Below, piece after piece: positions 1-7,371 of a stretch of DNA of 11,828 nt. The stretch spans positions 1 through 11,828 of the forward strand of contig JAEWIJ010000183.1 in the NCBI GenBank assembly GCA_023387235.1. Direction: 5' to 3'. The translations under genes were made by a program, and so were the position numbers. Position 1 is the first letter of the stretch. Every line of letters begins with the position of its first letter. The notes under the pieces were generated by a model. It was given only the letters and a program-made list of their open reading frames with translations, did not search any database and was not told where the DNA came from. The DNA is from Pseudomonadota bacterium. Its GTDB lineage: Bacteria > Pseudomonadota > Alphaproteobacteria > Rhizobiales > Hyphomicrobiaceae.

Positions 1-2152
1 CGCTGCGGTCGCCGATGAGCGCGTGCGCTTCCTCGACATGGCGCCAGAACTCGCCGCCGCCGAGCGTGGACGCCGGGATGAAACCATCGGCACCCGTATC
101 GCGGAGGCGCACGAAGAGCCCCGAGCGCGTCACGCCGGAAATACGGCCCGAGAACTCGGCATTCACGCGGTCGGCGAGGAAGGCGCTGATGAGCCGATCG
201 ATGGTCTCGCGCTCGGCGACCATGGCGCGGCGCTCGGCATCCGAGATCTCTTTGGCAATAGCTTTGAGGCCTGGCTTTTCTTCCGCTGTCATGCCGCCGG
301 CACCGAGCTTCAGCGCCGCGATCAGGGATCGGTGCACGAGCAGATCGGCATAACGGCGAATGGGCGACGTGAAGTGCGCATAGCGCAGCAGGTTCAGCCC
401 GAAATGTCCGAGGTTCGCGGTGTCGTACACGGCCTGCGCCTGCGAGCGCAGGATCACCTCGTTGACGAACTCCGCATAGGGCTGGTCCTTGGCGCGGGCC
501 AGCACGGTATTGAAGTGCTTCGGCCGCACGTGATCGCCCGGCGGGAAGCTGAGATCGAGCCCTTCGAGCAGCTCGCGCAGTGATTTCAGCTTCTCGGGAC
601 TCGGTTTGTCGTGCACGCGATAGACGACGGGCGCGCGCGCCTCCTCGAGTGTCTCGGCAGCGGCGACATTCGCCTGGATCATGAACTCCTCGATCAGCCG
701 ATGCGCATCGAGGCGCTCGGGCACATGCACACGGCGAACCATGCCGTCCTCGCCGAGCTCGATCTTGCGCTCGGGCAGATCGAGATCGAGCGGCGCGCGG
801 CGATCACGTGCCGCCGAGAGCGCGGCGTAGGCGGCCCATAGAGGCTTCAGTGCCTTGTCCAGCATGGGCGCGGCGCGCTCGCTCGGTTTCCCGTCGATTG
901 CTGCCTGCGCCTCCTGATAGGAGAGCTTGGCGGCCGAGCGCATGAGTGCGAGATGGAACGTGTGCCGACGCTTCTCGCCATCCCGGTCGAAGATCATGCG
1001 CACGGCGAGGCACGGGCGCACCTCGCCCTCGCGCAGCGAGCAGAGATCGTTCGAGATGCGCTCCGGCAGCATCGGCACGACGCGATCGGGAAAATAGGCG
1101 GAGTTGCCGCGCGTCTTCGCTTCGCGGTCGAGGCGCGTGCCCGTGCGGACATAGTGCGCGACGTCGGCAATGGCGACCGTCACGATATGCCCGCCCTCGT
1201 TCTGCGGATCGACGTCGGGCTCGGCGAGTACGGCATCGTCGTGATCGCGCGCATCGACGGGATCGATGGTCAGAAGCGGCAGCTTGGTCAGATCGAGGCG
1301 GCCCTGCGTCTCGATGGGCGGCAGGTCGTCCAGCTCGGCAAGCACGCTATCGGGAAAGCCGTCGGGCAGGCCGTGCGTGTGGATGGCAATGAGGCTGATC
1401 TGGCGCTGGTCCTGCGGATTGCCGAGGCGTTCGGCGACGCGCGCTTCGGGCACGCCCTCGCGATGGCGGCGCACGATATCGAAGCGCACGAGTTCGCCGT
1501 CCTCCGCTTCGCCCTCGTTGCCCGGACGGACCGGCCACTCCTTGAGGTCCTTGCGGTCGACCGGATCAATCATGCCCCCGCCGCCGCGCTTGGCCGCGCG
1601 GAAGATGCCGAGCAGGCGCTTTCGCTCGCGCGGCAGGCGCTTGATCGGCTCGGCCTCGTGCGCGTAGCCGAAGGGATCGGTATCGCGGATGCGTCCGATG
1701 CGCGCGAGAATGCGGTCGCCGATCGCGAGCGCGCCATTGCCGTCGGGGCCGATCGCGCGGCGTCCCTGCTGCACGAGGATCTTCGGGCGCTCGCCTTCGG
1801 ATGCTTCCCAGTTCGTCGGAACGGCGACCAGCTCGCCCTCGTCGTCGCGCGCGACGATCTCGAGCACGCCGACCGGCGGCAGCTTGCCGCGCGGCTTGAC
1901 GGCCTTGCGGCTGCCGACGATCGCACCTTCGCTCGAAAGCTCGGCAAGGAGCGTCTTCAGCGCGATGCGATCCTCACCGCGAATGTTGAAGGCGCGGGCG
2001 ATCTCGCGCTTGCCGACCTTCTCCGTCGTACTCGACAGATATTCGAGGAGCTGCTCGCGCGTCGGCAGCGGCGCCTTCTTGCGTTCCGCAGGCGGCTTGC
2101 CCGGCCGGCTCGGCCGGGCGAGTTTTTCACGACGCTTCTGCTTTTTCGGCAC
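1..2152 (-). CDS. rnr: Ribonuclease R, 3' end of gene outside the window
   Basis: RNase R is a processive 3'-to-5' exoribonuclease that degrades structured RNA in the cytoplasm. The reverse strand stays open for 717 codons from a GTG at 2152-2150 to the window edge, so the C-terminus is missing. In order it shows a basic N-terminus, a winged-helix region (about 30-95), cold-shock-like OB segments (about 100-250), the RNB catalytic domain (about 285-610) and the start of an S1 domain (about 660 on). The RNB metal site is intact: IDPVDARDHDDAV at 296-308, with D297, D303, D305 and D306 matching the four acidic residues of the RNase II family. HFTSPIRRYADLLVHRSL near 590-607 is the conserved RNA-binding and catalytic Arg stretch. 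The family is usually about 750-810 residues, so little is lost. The GTG is chosen because GGAAGA (2159-2164) lies 6 bases upstream and no ATG fits. It follows topA by 20 bases and is probably co-transcribed with it. Confidence 0.95.
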   Translation of the reverse strand, partial: MPKKQKRREKLARPSRPGKPPAERKKAPLPTREQLLEYLSSTTEKVGKREIARAFNIRGEDRIALKTLLAELSSEGAIVGSRKAVKPRGKLPPVGVLEIVARDDEGELVAVPTNWEASEGERPKILVQQGRRAIGPDGNGALAIGDRILARIGRIRDTDPFGYAHEAEPIKRLPRERKRLLGIFRAAKRGGGGMIDPVDRKDLKEWPVRPGNEGEAEDGELVRFDIVRRHREGVPEARVAERLGNPQDQRQISLIAIHTHGLPDGFPDSVLAELDDLPPIETQGRLDLTKLPLLTIDPVDARDHDDAVLAEPDVDPQNEGGHIVTVAIADVAHYVRTGTRLDREAKTRGNSAYFPDRVVPMLPERISNDLCSLREGEVRPCLAVRMIFDRDGEKRRHTFHLALMRSAAKLSYQEAQAAIDGKPSERAAPMLDKALKPLWAAYAALSAARDRRAPLDLDLPERKIELGEDGMVRRVHVPERLDAHRLIEEFMIQANVAAAETLEEARAPVVYRVHDKPSPEKLKSLRELLEGLDLSFPPGDHVRPKHFNTVLARAKDQPYAEFVNEVILRSQAQAVYDTANLGHFGLNLLRYAHFTSPIRRYADLLVHRSLIAALKLGAGGMTAEEKPGLKAIAKEISDAERRAMVAERETIDRLISAFLADRVNAEFSGRISGVTRSGLFVRLRDTGADGFIPASTLGGGEFWRHVEEAHALIGDRS

Positions 2153-2172
2153 GCGGGCTCTTCCGGTTGGCC

Positions 2173-4941
2173 CTATTCGGCAGCATCACGACGACGCGTC
2201 GGGCTCTTCGCGGCCGGCTTCGGCTTTGCTTTCGACGCCGGCTTCTCGGCGGATGCGGCTGCCGCCTTCTTCGCGGGAGCTTTCTTGGCAGGCGGCGCCT
2301 TCTTTTCCGGTGCCTTGTCGGGCTTGCCGGGTGCCTTCTTGGCGGGCTTCTTCTCGGCCGGCTCCTTGGCTGTCTTCGTCGCCTTGCGCCCCTTGGCCAT
2401 CTTGCCGCCACCCTTGGCTGCGCGCTCGGCGAGAAGCGCGATGGCTTCCTCCACCGTCACGGCCGTCGGCTCCTTGCCCTTGGGGACATTGGCATTGATC
2501 TTGGCGTGGTTGATGTACGGGCCATAACGCCCGGACAGCACCTGGATGTTCCCGCCACCGTCAGGATGTGCGCCGAGATCCTTGAGGACGGTCGGCTTGC
2601 CACGCTGGAAGCGGCTCTTGCCGCCGCCTGCCGCCTTCTCGGCGAGAAGCGTCACGGCACGATTGATGCCGATGCTGAAGACCTCCTCGACGGACTCGAG
2701 GTTCGCATACATGCCGTCGTGCAGGATGAACGGCCCATAGCGGCCGAGCCCGGCCGTGATCGGCTTGCCCGTCTCCGGATGCACACCCACTTCGCGCGGC
2801 AGGCTCAGGAGTTGAAGCGCCTTTTCGAGATCGACGGACGCGGCATCCACGCCCTTGGGGATCGAGCTGCGCTTGGGCTTGTCCTCTTTGTCCTTGCCCT
2901 GCTCGCCGAGCTGCACGTACGCGCCGAAACGGCCCGTGCGCAGCGTCACCGCGAGGCCCGTATCGGGGTCATAGCCGAGCAGCTTGCCATCAGGACTGGC
3001 GGCTTCCTCGCCGTTGTTGTTCACGTCCGCGAGCTGGCGCGTGAAGCGGCACTCGGGATAGTTCGAGCAGCCGACGAAGGGCCCAAACCTGCTGGTCTTG
3101 AGCGAGAGACGGCCCTCGCCGCAGCTCGGGCAGGTGCGTGGATCCGTGCCGTCGCCCTTGTCGGGGAAGATGTGTGGCCCGAGCAGCTCGTTCAGGGCTT
3201 CGAGCACATCGCTGACGCGCAGCTCCTTGGTCTCGTCGACGGCGCCCGTGAACTCCTTCCAGAAGTCGCGCAGGACTTCCTTCCAGTCGAGCTGGTGATC
3301 CGAGATGAGATCGAGCTTTTCTTCGAGGCCGGCCGTGAAGTCGTACTCGACGTAGCGCTTGAAGAAGGCTTCGAGGAAGGCCGTGACAAGGCGGCCCTTG
3401 TCCTCGGGGATGAGCCGCTTCCTGTCGATCTTCACATAGCCGCGGTCCTCGAGCACCGCGAGCGTGGAGGCGTATGTCGAGGGCCGGCCGATGCCGAGCT
3501 CTTCCATCTTCTTGACGAGCGTCGCCTCCGTGTAGCGCGGCGGCGGCTCGGTGAAGTGCTGCTTGGCGTCGATGCCGCGATCCTTGAGATGATCGCCCTC
3601 GGCGAGTGCCGGCAGGCGGCGGCTTTCCTCGTCCTCCTCGTCGCGGCCCTCCTCATACAACTTGAGGAAACCGTCGAAGAGCACGACCGTGCCCGTTGCG
3701 CGCAGGCCATAGATCTTGCCGTCGCGACCTTTGACCTCGATCTCGGCAGTCGTCTGTTCCAGTTCGGCGGAGGCCATCTGGCTGGCGACGGCGCGCTTCC
3801 AGATCAGCTCATAGAGCCGTGCCTGATCGCGCTCGATGTGCTTTGCAACATGCTCCGGGCGGCGCGAAACGTCTGTCGGGCGCACGGCCTCGTGCGCTTC
3901 CTGCGCGTTCTTCGCCTTGGTCTTGTACTCGCGGATGAAGGGCGCGACGTAGCGCTTGCCGAGCGAATTCTCGATCGATCGGCGGATCGGCCCGATGGCC
4001 TCGGGAATGATCTGCACGCCGTCCGTTCGCATGTAGGTGATGAGGCCGACGGTCTCGCCGCCGATGTCGACGCCTTCATAGAGCCGCTGGGCGACGTTCA
4101 TGGTCTGCTTTGCCGAGAAGCCGAGCTTGCGCGAGGCCTCCTGCTGCAGGGTCGAGGTCGTGAAGGGGGGCGCCGGATTGCGCCGCGTGGCCTTCTTGTC
4201 GACGGACTTGATGAGGAAGTCGCCGTTCTCGATGGCGGCCTTGATCGCGTTGGCGGAGGCGCCGTCCTTGATGTCGAGCTTCTTCAGCGCCGTGCCCGCA
4301 ATGGCGGTGAGGCGCGCGCGCACCTCCTCGTTCCTGGCCGTCGCAAGCAGGGCCTCGATGGTCCAGTACTCTTCGGACCTGAAGGCCTCGATCTCCTGCT
4401 CGCGCTCGCAGACGAGACGGAGCGCGACCGACTGCACGCGTCCCGCCGAGCGCGAGCCCGGCAGTTTGCGCCACAGCACGGGCGAGAGGGTGAAGCCGAC
4501 CAGATAGTCGAGGGCGCGGCGCGCGAGATAAGCCTCGACCAGCGGCGCGTCGATGGCGCGCGGGGACTTCATCGCGTCCAGCACGGACTGCTTTGTTACC
4601 GCATTGAACGTCACGCGCTCGACCGGAATGCCCTTGAGCGCCTTCTTCTCCTCTAGCACTTTCAAGATATGCCAGGAGATGGCCTCGCCTTCGCGATCGG
4701 GGTCGGTCGCCAGAATGAGCTTGTCGGCTCCTTTGACGGCAGCGGCGATCTCGCGCACGACCTTGGCGGCGCGGCCGTCGACGTCCCAGTGCATCTCGAA
4801 GTCTTTATCCGGTTCGACCGAGCCATCCTTGGACGGCAGGTCACGGATGTGGCCATAGCTCGCGATGACCTTGAAGGCAGAGCCCAGGTACTTGTTGATT
4901 GCCTTGGCCTTGGCGGCCGACTCGACAATGACGATGTTCAT
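2173..4941 (-). CDS. topA: DNA topoisomerase I (type IA)
   Basis: This 922-residue enzyme relaxes negative supercoils by cutting one strand through a 5'-phosphotyrosine link. The Toprim domain occupies about 1-115, with E7 in MNIVIVESAAKAK and the acidic triad in TDPDREGE (D80, D82, E84). The active-site tyrosine is Y303 in ITYMRTDG, followed by R305. The C-terminal part has one four-cysteine zinc ribbon (C604, C607, C625, C631) and three glycine-rich topoisomerase repeats around GRFGAYV (670), GRYGPFI (733) and GRYGPYI (804). E. coli TopA has more zinc ribbons, and this layout is common in alphaproteobacteria. The last 80 residues (843-922) are a Lys/Ala/Pro-rich tail, probably disordered and DNA-binding. 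The open frame continues to a TTG at 5052, but the N-terminus conserved in the family begins at the ATG at 4941. The upstream GGGA is only a weak ribosome-binding site. rnr follows after 20 bases. Confidence 0.98.
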   Translation of the reverse strand: MNIVIVESAAKAKAINKYLGSAFKVIASYGHIRDLPSKDGSVEPDKDFEMHWDVDGRAAKVVREIAAAVKGADKLILATDPDREGEAISWHILKVLEEKKALKGIPVERVTFNAVTKQSVLDAMKSPRAIDAPLVEAYLARRALDYLVGFTLSPVLWRKLPGSRSAGRVQSVALRLVCEREQEIEAFRSEEYWTIEALLATARNEEVRARLTAIAGTALKKLDIKDGASANAIKAAIENGDFLIKSVDKKATRRNPAPPFTTSTLQQEASRKLGFSAKQTMNVAQRLYEGVDIGGETVGLITYMRTDGVQIIPEAIGPIRRSIENSLGKRYVAPFIREYKTKAKNAQEAHEAVRPTDVSRRPEHVAKHIERDQARLYELIWKRAVASQMASAELEQTTAEIEVKGRDGKIYGLRATGTVVLFDGFLKLYEEGRDEEDEESRRLPALAEGDHLKDRGIDAKQHFTEPPPRYTEATLVKKMEELGIGRPSTYASTLAVLEDRGYVKIDRKRLIPEDKGRLVTAFLEAFFKRYVEYDFTAGLEEKLDLISDHQLDWKEVLRDFWKEFTGAVDETKELRVSDVLEALNELLGPHIFPDKGDGTDPRTCPSCGEGRLSLKTSRFGPFVGCSNYPECRFTRQLADVNNNGEEAASPDGKLLGYDPDTGLAVTLRTGRFGAYVQLGEQGKDKEDKPKRSSIPKGVDAASVDLEKALQLLSLPREVGVHPETGKPITAGLGRYGPFILHDGMYANLESVEEVFSIGINRAVTLLAEKAAGGGKSRFQRGKPTVLKDLGAHPDGGGNIQVLSGRYGPYINHAKINANVPKGKEPTAVTVEEAIALLAERAAKGGGKMAKGRKATKTAKEPAEKKPAKKAPGKPDKAPEKKAPPAKKAPAKKAAAASAEKPASKAKPKPAAKSPTRRRDAAE

Positions 4942-5007
4942 TGGATCCCAATGCCATTTAGGGGGCTCGGCGCCGGGGCGCCCACTGCCGCCGGGACCGG
5001 ATGCTGG

Positions 5008-5215
5008 CCGGTGATTGCGCGAGAACATGGGTGATGGCGCGGGGACTGTCAAACGATCGGGGTGCCATCTCCCGCGTGCAGCTCTAAGTTCATTCGTATT
5101 ATCAGCGCGTTAAGGCGGCGCACTTGGCTGTAGGCCCGATCCGCGACGACTGGGGACAACCCTCGGCAGCGAGCGTTCCGGGCCGCGGCGGGGATTGCAA
5201 TGCAACCGGTGATTG
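5008..5215 (+). repeat. 10-base direct repeat flanking the two divergent promoters
   Basis: CCGGTGATTG occurs exactly at 5008-5017 and again at 5206-5215, 198 bases apart. The second copy abuts the TATAAT of the small gene. The first lies at the expected start of topA transcription. A chance 10-base match in a region this size is unlikely but not negligible (roughly one in twenty). It may mark a shared regulator site, though no known motif is recognised. Confidence 0.45.
5024..5052 (-). promoter_or_regulatory. Candidate topA promoter
   Basis: On the minus strand an exact TTGACA (5047-5052) is followed by a 17-base spacer and CATGTT (5024-5029). The -35 is perfect, but the -10 matches TATAAT at only three of six positions. 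Predicted transcription would start near 5017 and leave a leader of about 75 bases before the topA ATG at 4941. The position fits topA having its own promoter, since a gene on the other strand separates it from dprA. This is inference from the motif alone. Confidence 0.4.
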
Positions 5216-5221
5216 TATAAT
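5195..5221 (+). promoter_or_regulatory. Promoter of the small gene, with palindrome at the -35 region
   Basis: A perfect TATAAT lies at 5216-5221 in otherwise GC-rich DNA. The best -35 candidate, TTGCAA (5195-5200), leaves a 15-base spacer, which is short, so the -35 is weak. This region is the interrupted palindrome TTGCA-A-TGCAA (5195-5205), followed directly by the palindrome ACCGGT (5205-5210). Such symmetry at a promoter could be an operator. Transcription would start near 5228 and give a leader of about 48 bases. Confidence 0.55.
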
Positions 5222-5275
5222 ATTCTCAGGACAACCATATTCAGAGCGGATGAAAACCGGAGGGCCTATTCTATC

Positions 5276-5476
5276 ATGTCCGCAATTGCGCCACGCAGAA
5301 CTTCCGAAGACGAAATCGGTTCGGTGAACCAGCTTTCGCGGTCCGATCAGCTCGAATACCTCGCGGACCTCACACTGGAGCTCAAAGAGATCGCGGACAA
5401 TCTCGGCTGCGCCACGCTCGCGGGCGTTCTCGTCGTGGCCTACCGCGAGGCCATCATCCAGGCGCAGCGCAGGTGA
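5276..5476 (+). CDS. Small conserved-looking protein of unknown function, 66 residues
   Basis: The ATG at 5276 opens a 66-residue frame ending in TGA at 5474-5476. GGAGGG (5259-5264) lies 11 bases upstream, a slightly long but workable spacing. A TATAAT box at 5216-5221 supports transcription and argues against the earlier TTG at 5213, which would overlap that box. The protein has a polar N-terminus of about 25 residues. The rest looks mostly helical, with DQLEYLADLTLELKEIA (about 24-40), a single cysteine in GCATLAGVLVVAYREA (about 44-59) and a basic end. There is no signal peptide or clear membrane segment. It resembles small hypothetical proteins I associate with Hyphomicrobiales, but I know of no function. 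It runs against its neighbours, between topA and dprA, and converges on dprA with 28 bases between the stops. The promoter and ribosome-binding site make it a probable real gene. Confidence 0.75.
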   Translation: MSAIAPRRTSEDEIGSVNQLSRSDQLEYLADLTLELKEIADNLGCATLAGVLVVAYREAIIQAQRR

Positions 5477-5480
5477 GGTC

Positions 5481-5504
5481 GGGGCGCTCGCCTTTATTTA
5501 TCTT
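5481..5504 (+). terminator. Weak candidate terminator after the small gene
   Basis: Four bases after the small gene's stop, GGGGCGCTCGCC can fold as a very short stem (GGC-GCTC-GCC). TTTATTTATCTTT follows it. The T-rich run is suggestive, but the stem has only three to four pairs, so this is a weak call. It lies in the 28-base gap where transcripts from dprA and the small gene would meet. Confidence 0.25.
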
Positions 5505-6692
5505 TCACGGCGCCGTCTTCAAGGCCACGAGCTGCGCGCCCTGATGCTCGATGCGCCCCGCGAGCGCGAGCTCGATGAGCGCACCCCTCAGCGCCCGGAT
5601 GGGCAGCCCCGTCGCACGGGCAAGTTCGTCGAGCGATACGGGGGCCGGGCCGAGGGCCTGGAGCACGACGAGCTGCGCGGCTTCGGGCGGCAGCGATGAG
5701 GGCGCGCCGGCATCTTCATCCTGATCGAACCGGGTGGCAGCCGACATGGCAGCGAGGCCGCCTGGTTCCCCCAATCCCATCTGAGGCCTGAGCGCTTCCA
5801 GGACATCCTCGGCCGACGTGACGAGCGTTGCGCCCTGCTTGAGGAGCATGTTCGTCCCCTCGGCGCGCGGATCGAGCGGATGCCCCGGCACGGCGAATAC
5901 CTCGCGGCCCTGATCGGCTGCGCGCCGCGCGGTGATGAGCGAGCCCGAGCGCACCGCCGCCTCGACGACCACCGTGCCGAGCGACAATCCCGAGATGATG
6001 CGGTTGCGGCGCGGGAAATCGTTGCCGCGCGCCTTGAAGCCGGGCGGCAGCTCGCTGATGATGCAACCTTCGACCGCGATCCGCGCGTGCAGGCTCTCGT
6101 GCTCGGGCGGATAGATGTGATCGACGCCGCCGGCGAGGACCGCGATGGTGCCCGTCGCGAGCGACGCCTCGTGCGCGGCGCCGTCGATGCCGCGCGCGAG
6201 CCCCGAGACGATCACCATGCCGGCGGCGCCGAGCCCCAGTGCGAGCTGTCGCGCCATCGCGCGGCCCGCCGCCGAGGCATTGCGCGCGCCGACGATGCCG
6301 ACGGTCGGCAGATCGAAGAGCTCGGTGCGGCCCTTCACATAGAGGAGCGGCGGCGGCACACCCGCATGCACGAGGATCGCCGGATAGCCGGGCTCGATCG
6401 TGAAGAGCGGCCGCGCGCCGATTTTCCGCGCGGCGTCGAGCTCCGCCTCCGCCTTGTCGCGCGGATAGACCTTGACGGTGCTGCGCCGTCCGCCGCGCCG
6501 CGCGAGATCGGGAAGTGCGGCGAGCGCTTTCTCCGCACCCCCGCAGTGATTGACGAGCTCGCGGAAGGTAACGGGGCCGACGTTCTCCGTTCGGATGAGG
6601 CGAAGGCAGGCAAGCCGTTCGGCTGCCCCAAGCTCCGCGATCGGCAGCGGCGCTACCGTCCCGCTTCTCGGCGCCTCAACCCTTGGCGCCAA
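5505..6692 (-). CDS. dprA: DNA processing protein DprA
   Basis: DprA binds incoming single-stranded DNA in the cytoplasm and loads RecA onto it during natural transformation. It is also kept in many bacteria not known to be competent. With the start used here it has 395 residues. An N-terminal helical SAM-like region (about 25-60) is followed by the Rossmann-like DprA core: GIVGARNASAAG (132-143), SGLARGIDGAAHE (163-175), FPRRNRIISGLS (226-237), RSGSLITARRA (248-258) and GHPLDPRAEGTN (270-281). A C-terminal winged helix spans about 335-395. There is no ATG or GTG ahead of the core. Two TTG codons compete, at 6713 and 6692. The second is preferred because AGGAGA (6699-6704) lies 6 bases upstream. 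It overlaps the end of plsY by 17 bases, which suggests coupled translation. dprA is the last gene of the pyrB cluster. Confidence 0.93.
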   Translation of the reverse strand: MAPRVEAPRSGTVAPLPIAELGAAERLACLRLIRTENVGPVTFRELVNHCGGAEKALAALPDLARRGGRRSTVKVYPRDKAEAELDAARKIGARPLFTIEPGYPAILVHAGVPPPLLYVKGRTELFDLPTVGIVGARNASAAGRAMARQLALGLGAAGMVIVSGLARGIDGAAHEASLATGTIAVLAGGVDHIYPPEHESLHARIAVEGCIISELPPGFKARGNDFPRRNRIISGLSLGTVVVEAAVRSGSLITARRAADQGREVFAVPGHPLDPRAEGTNMLLKQGATLVTSAEDVLEALRPQMGLGEPGGLAAMSAATRFDQDEDAGAPSSLPPEAAQLVVLQALGPAPVSLDELARATGLPIRALRGALIELALAGRIEHQGAQLVALKTAP

Positions 6693-7326
6693 TGCGGCTC
6701 TCCTGACCTGCAACGAGGCGCTGGATGTTCTCGCGGTGCTTCCAGAAGATCAGCGCGGAGATGATGGCGACGATCGGCACCACGAGCTGGCCGCCGACGA
6801 TCATGAAGTAAATGAAGACGACGAAGGTGCCGACCAGCGAGGAGAGCGACGAGAAGCGCGTGACCACGGCCACCGCGAGCCACGCGCCGCAGAAGACGAG
6901 CGCCGCCGGCCAGTACGCGCCGATGAGCACCCCGATATACGTGGCAATGCCCTTGCCGCCCTTGAAGCCGAGCCAGACGGGAAAGAGATGCCCGACGACA
7001 GCGCCGAGACCCGCCACCCAGGGCAGGAGCAGCACGCTCAGCAGGTCTTGCGTTGCCGCACCCGTGCCTCCGCCGAGCTTGGCGGCGCCGAGAAAGGCCA
7101 GCAGCACGGCCGCCGTTCCCTTGAGGCAATCGAACACGAGCGTGAGAGCGGCAATCTTCTTGTTGCCGGTTCTGAGAACATTCGTCGCGCCGATGCTGTG
7201 CGATCCGATTTTCCGCACGTCGCCGAGACCTGCCGCGCGCGTGAGGAGAAGGCCGAACGGAATGGAGCCCAGCAGATAGCCGAACGCGAGCGCCGCAATT
7301 GCGGGCATGATGAGCAATGAGGACAT
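6676..7326 (-). CDS. plsY: Acyl-phosphate:glycerol-3-phosphate acyltransferase PlsY
   Basis: PlsY is an inner-membrane enzyme that moves an acyl group from acyl phosphate to glycerol-3-phosphate and so makes lysophosphatidate, the first step of phospholipid synthesis. The 216-residue length fits the family. Hydrophobic segments lie at about 4-28, 58-81, 95-118, 127-156 and 163-195. The three signature motifs are present: LGSIPFG (19-25), GSHSIGATNVLR (41-52) and GHLFPVWLGFKGGKGIAT (112-129). The tail HRENIQRLVAGQESRIG matches the usual C-terminus. The ATG at 7326 gives the normal N-terminus. A second ATG six codons in is possible, and no strong ribosome-binding site separates them. The gene starts 45 bases after the pyrC-like stop, and its end overlaps dprA. 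Confidence 0.96.
   Translation of the reverse strand: MSSLLIMPAIAALAFGYLLGSIPFGLLLTRAAGLGDVRKIGSHSIGATNVLRTGNKKIAALTLVFDCLKGTAAVLLAFLGAAKLGGGTGAATQDLLSVLLLPWVAGLGAVVGHLFPVWLGFKGGKGIATYIGVLIGAYWPAALVFCGAWLAVAVVTRFSSLSSLVGTFVVFIYFMIVGGQLVVPIVAIISALIFWKHRENIQRLVAGQESRIGAKG
6699..6704 (-). promoter_or_regulatory. Ribosome-binding site that decides the dprA TTG start
   Basis: AGGAGA on the minus strand lies 6 bases before the TTG at 6692-6690. It sits inside the last codons of plsY, so a ribosome finishing plsY would pass over it. The upstream TTG at 6713 has no comparable purine-rich site. Confidence 0.6.
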
Positions 7327-7371
7327 CTCGGGCAGATCCGGTCGGAAAGAGCAGCGGTGCGCCGCGCGCGG

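Larger units (their letters stand above)
4942..5275. other. Divergent control region between topA and the small gene
   Basis: This 334-base stretch has no convincing coding sequence. It holds outward-facing candidate promoters: TTGACA-N17-CATGTT reading left to topA, and TATAAT reading right to the small gene. The likely topA leader contains two hairpin-capable inverted repeats. One is GGCGCC-GG-GGCGCC at 4969-4982 and the other is ACCGG-N7-CCGGT at 4996-5012. A 10-base direct repeat, CCGGTGATTG, occurs at 5008-5017 and 5206-5215, once by each promoter. Another minus-strand GATAAT (5098-5103) has no good -35 partner. I see no tRNA or recognisable small RNA here. Confidence 0.6.

Noticed and set aside
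953..2527. 524-codon open frame on the plus strand opposite rnr
   Set aside because: It mirrors the intact RNase R frame, runs past the rnr start into topA, and has no ribosome-binding site or recognisable motif.
2167..4656. 829-codon open frame on the plus strand opposite topA
   Set aside because: topA on the minus strand has every catalytic motif. The antisense frame is Leu/Ala/Arg/Glu-rich with no domain pattern, as expected for a mirror frame of GC-rich coding DNA.
5098..5103. Minus-strand GATAAT as a topA -10 box
   Set aside because: No acceptable -35 lies 15-19 bases upstream, and the leader would be longer than with the TTGACA candidate nearer the gene. It is kept only as a note in the region entry.
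5213..5275. Upstream TTG start that would lengthen the small protein to 87 residues
   Set aside because: The TTG overlaps the TATAAT box and lies before the likely transcription start. The ATG at 5276 has its own GGAGGG site.
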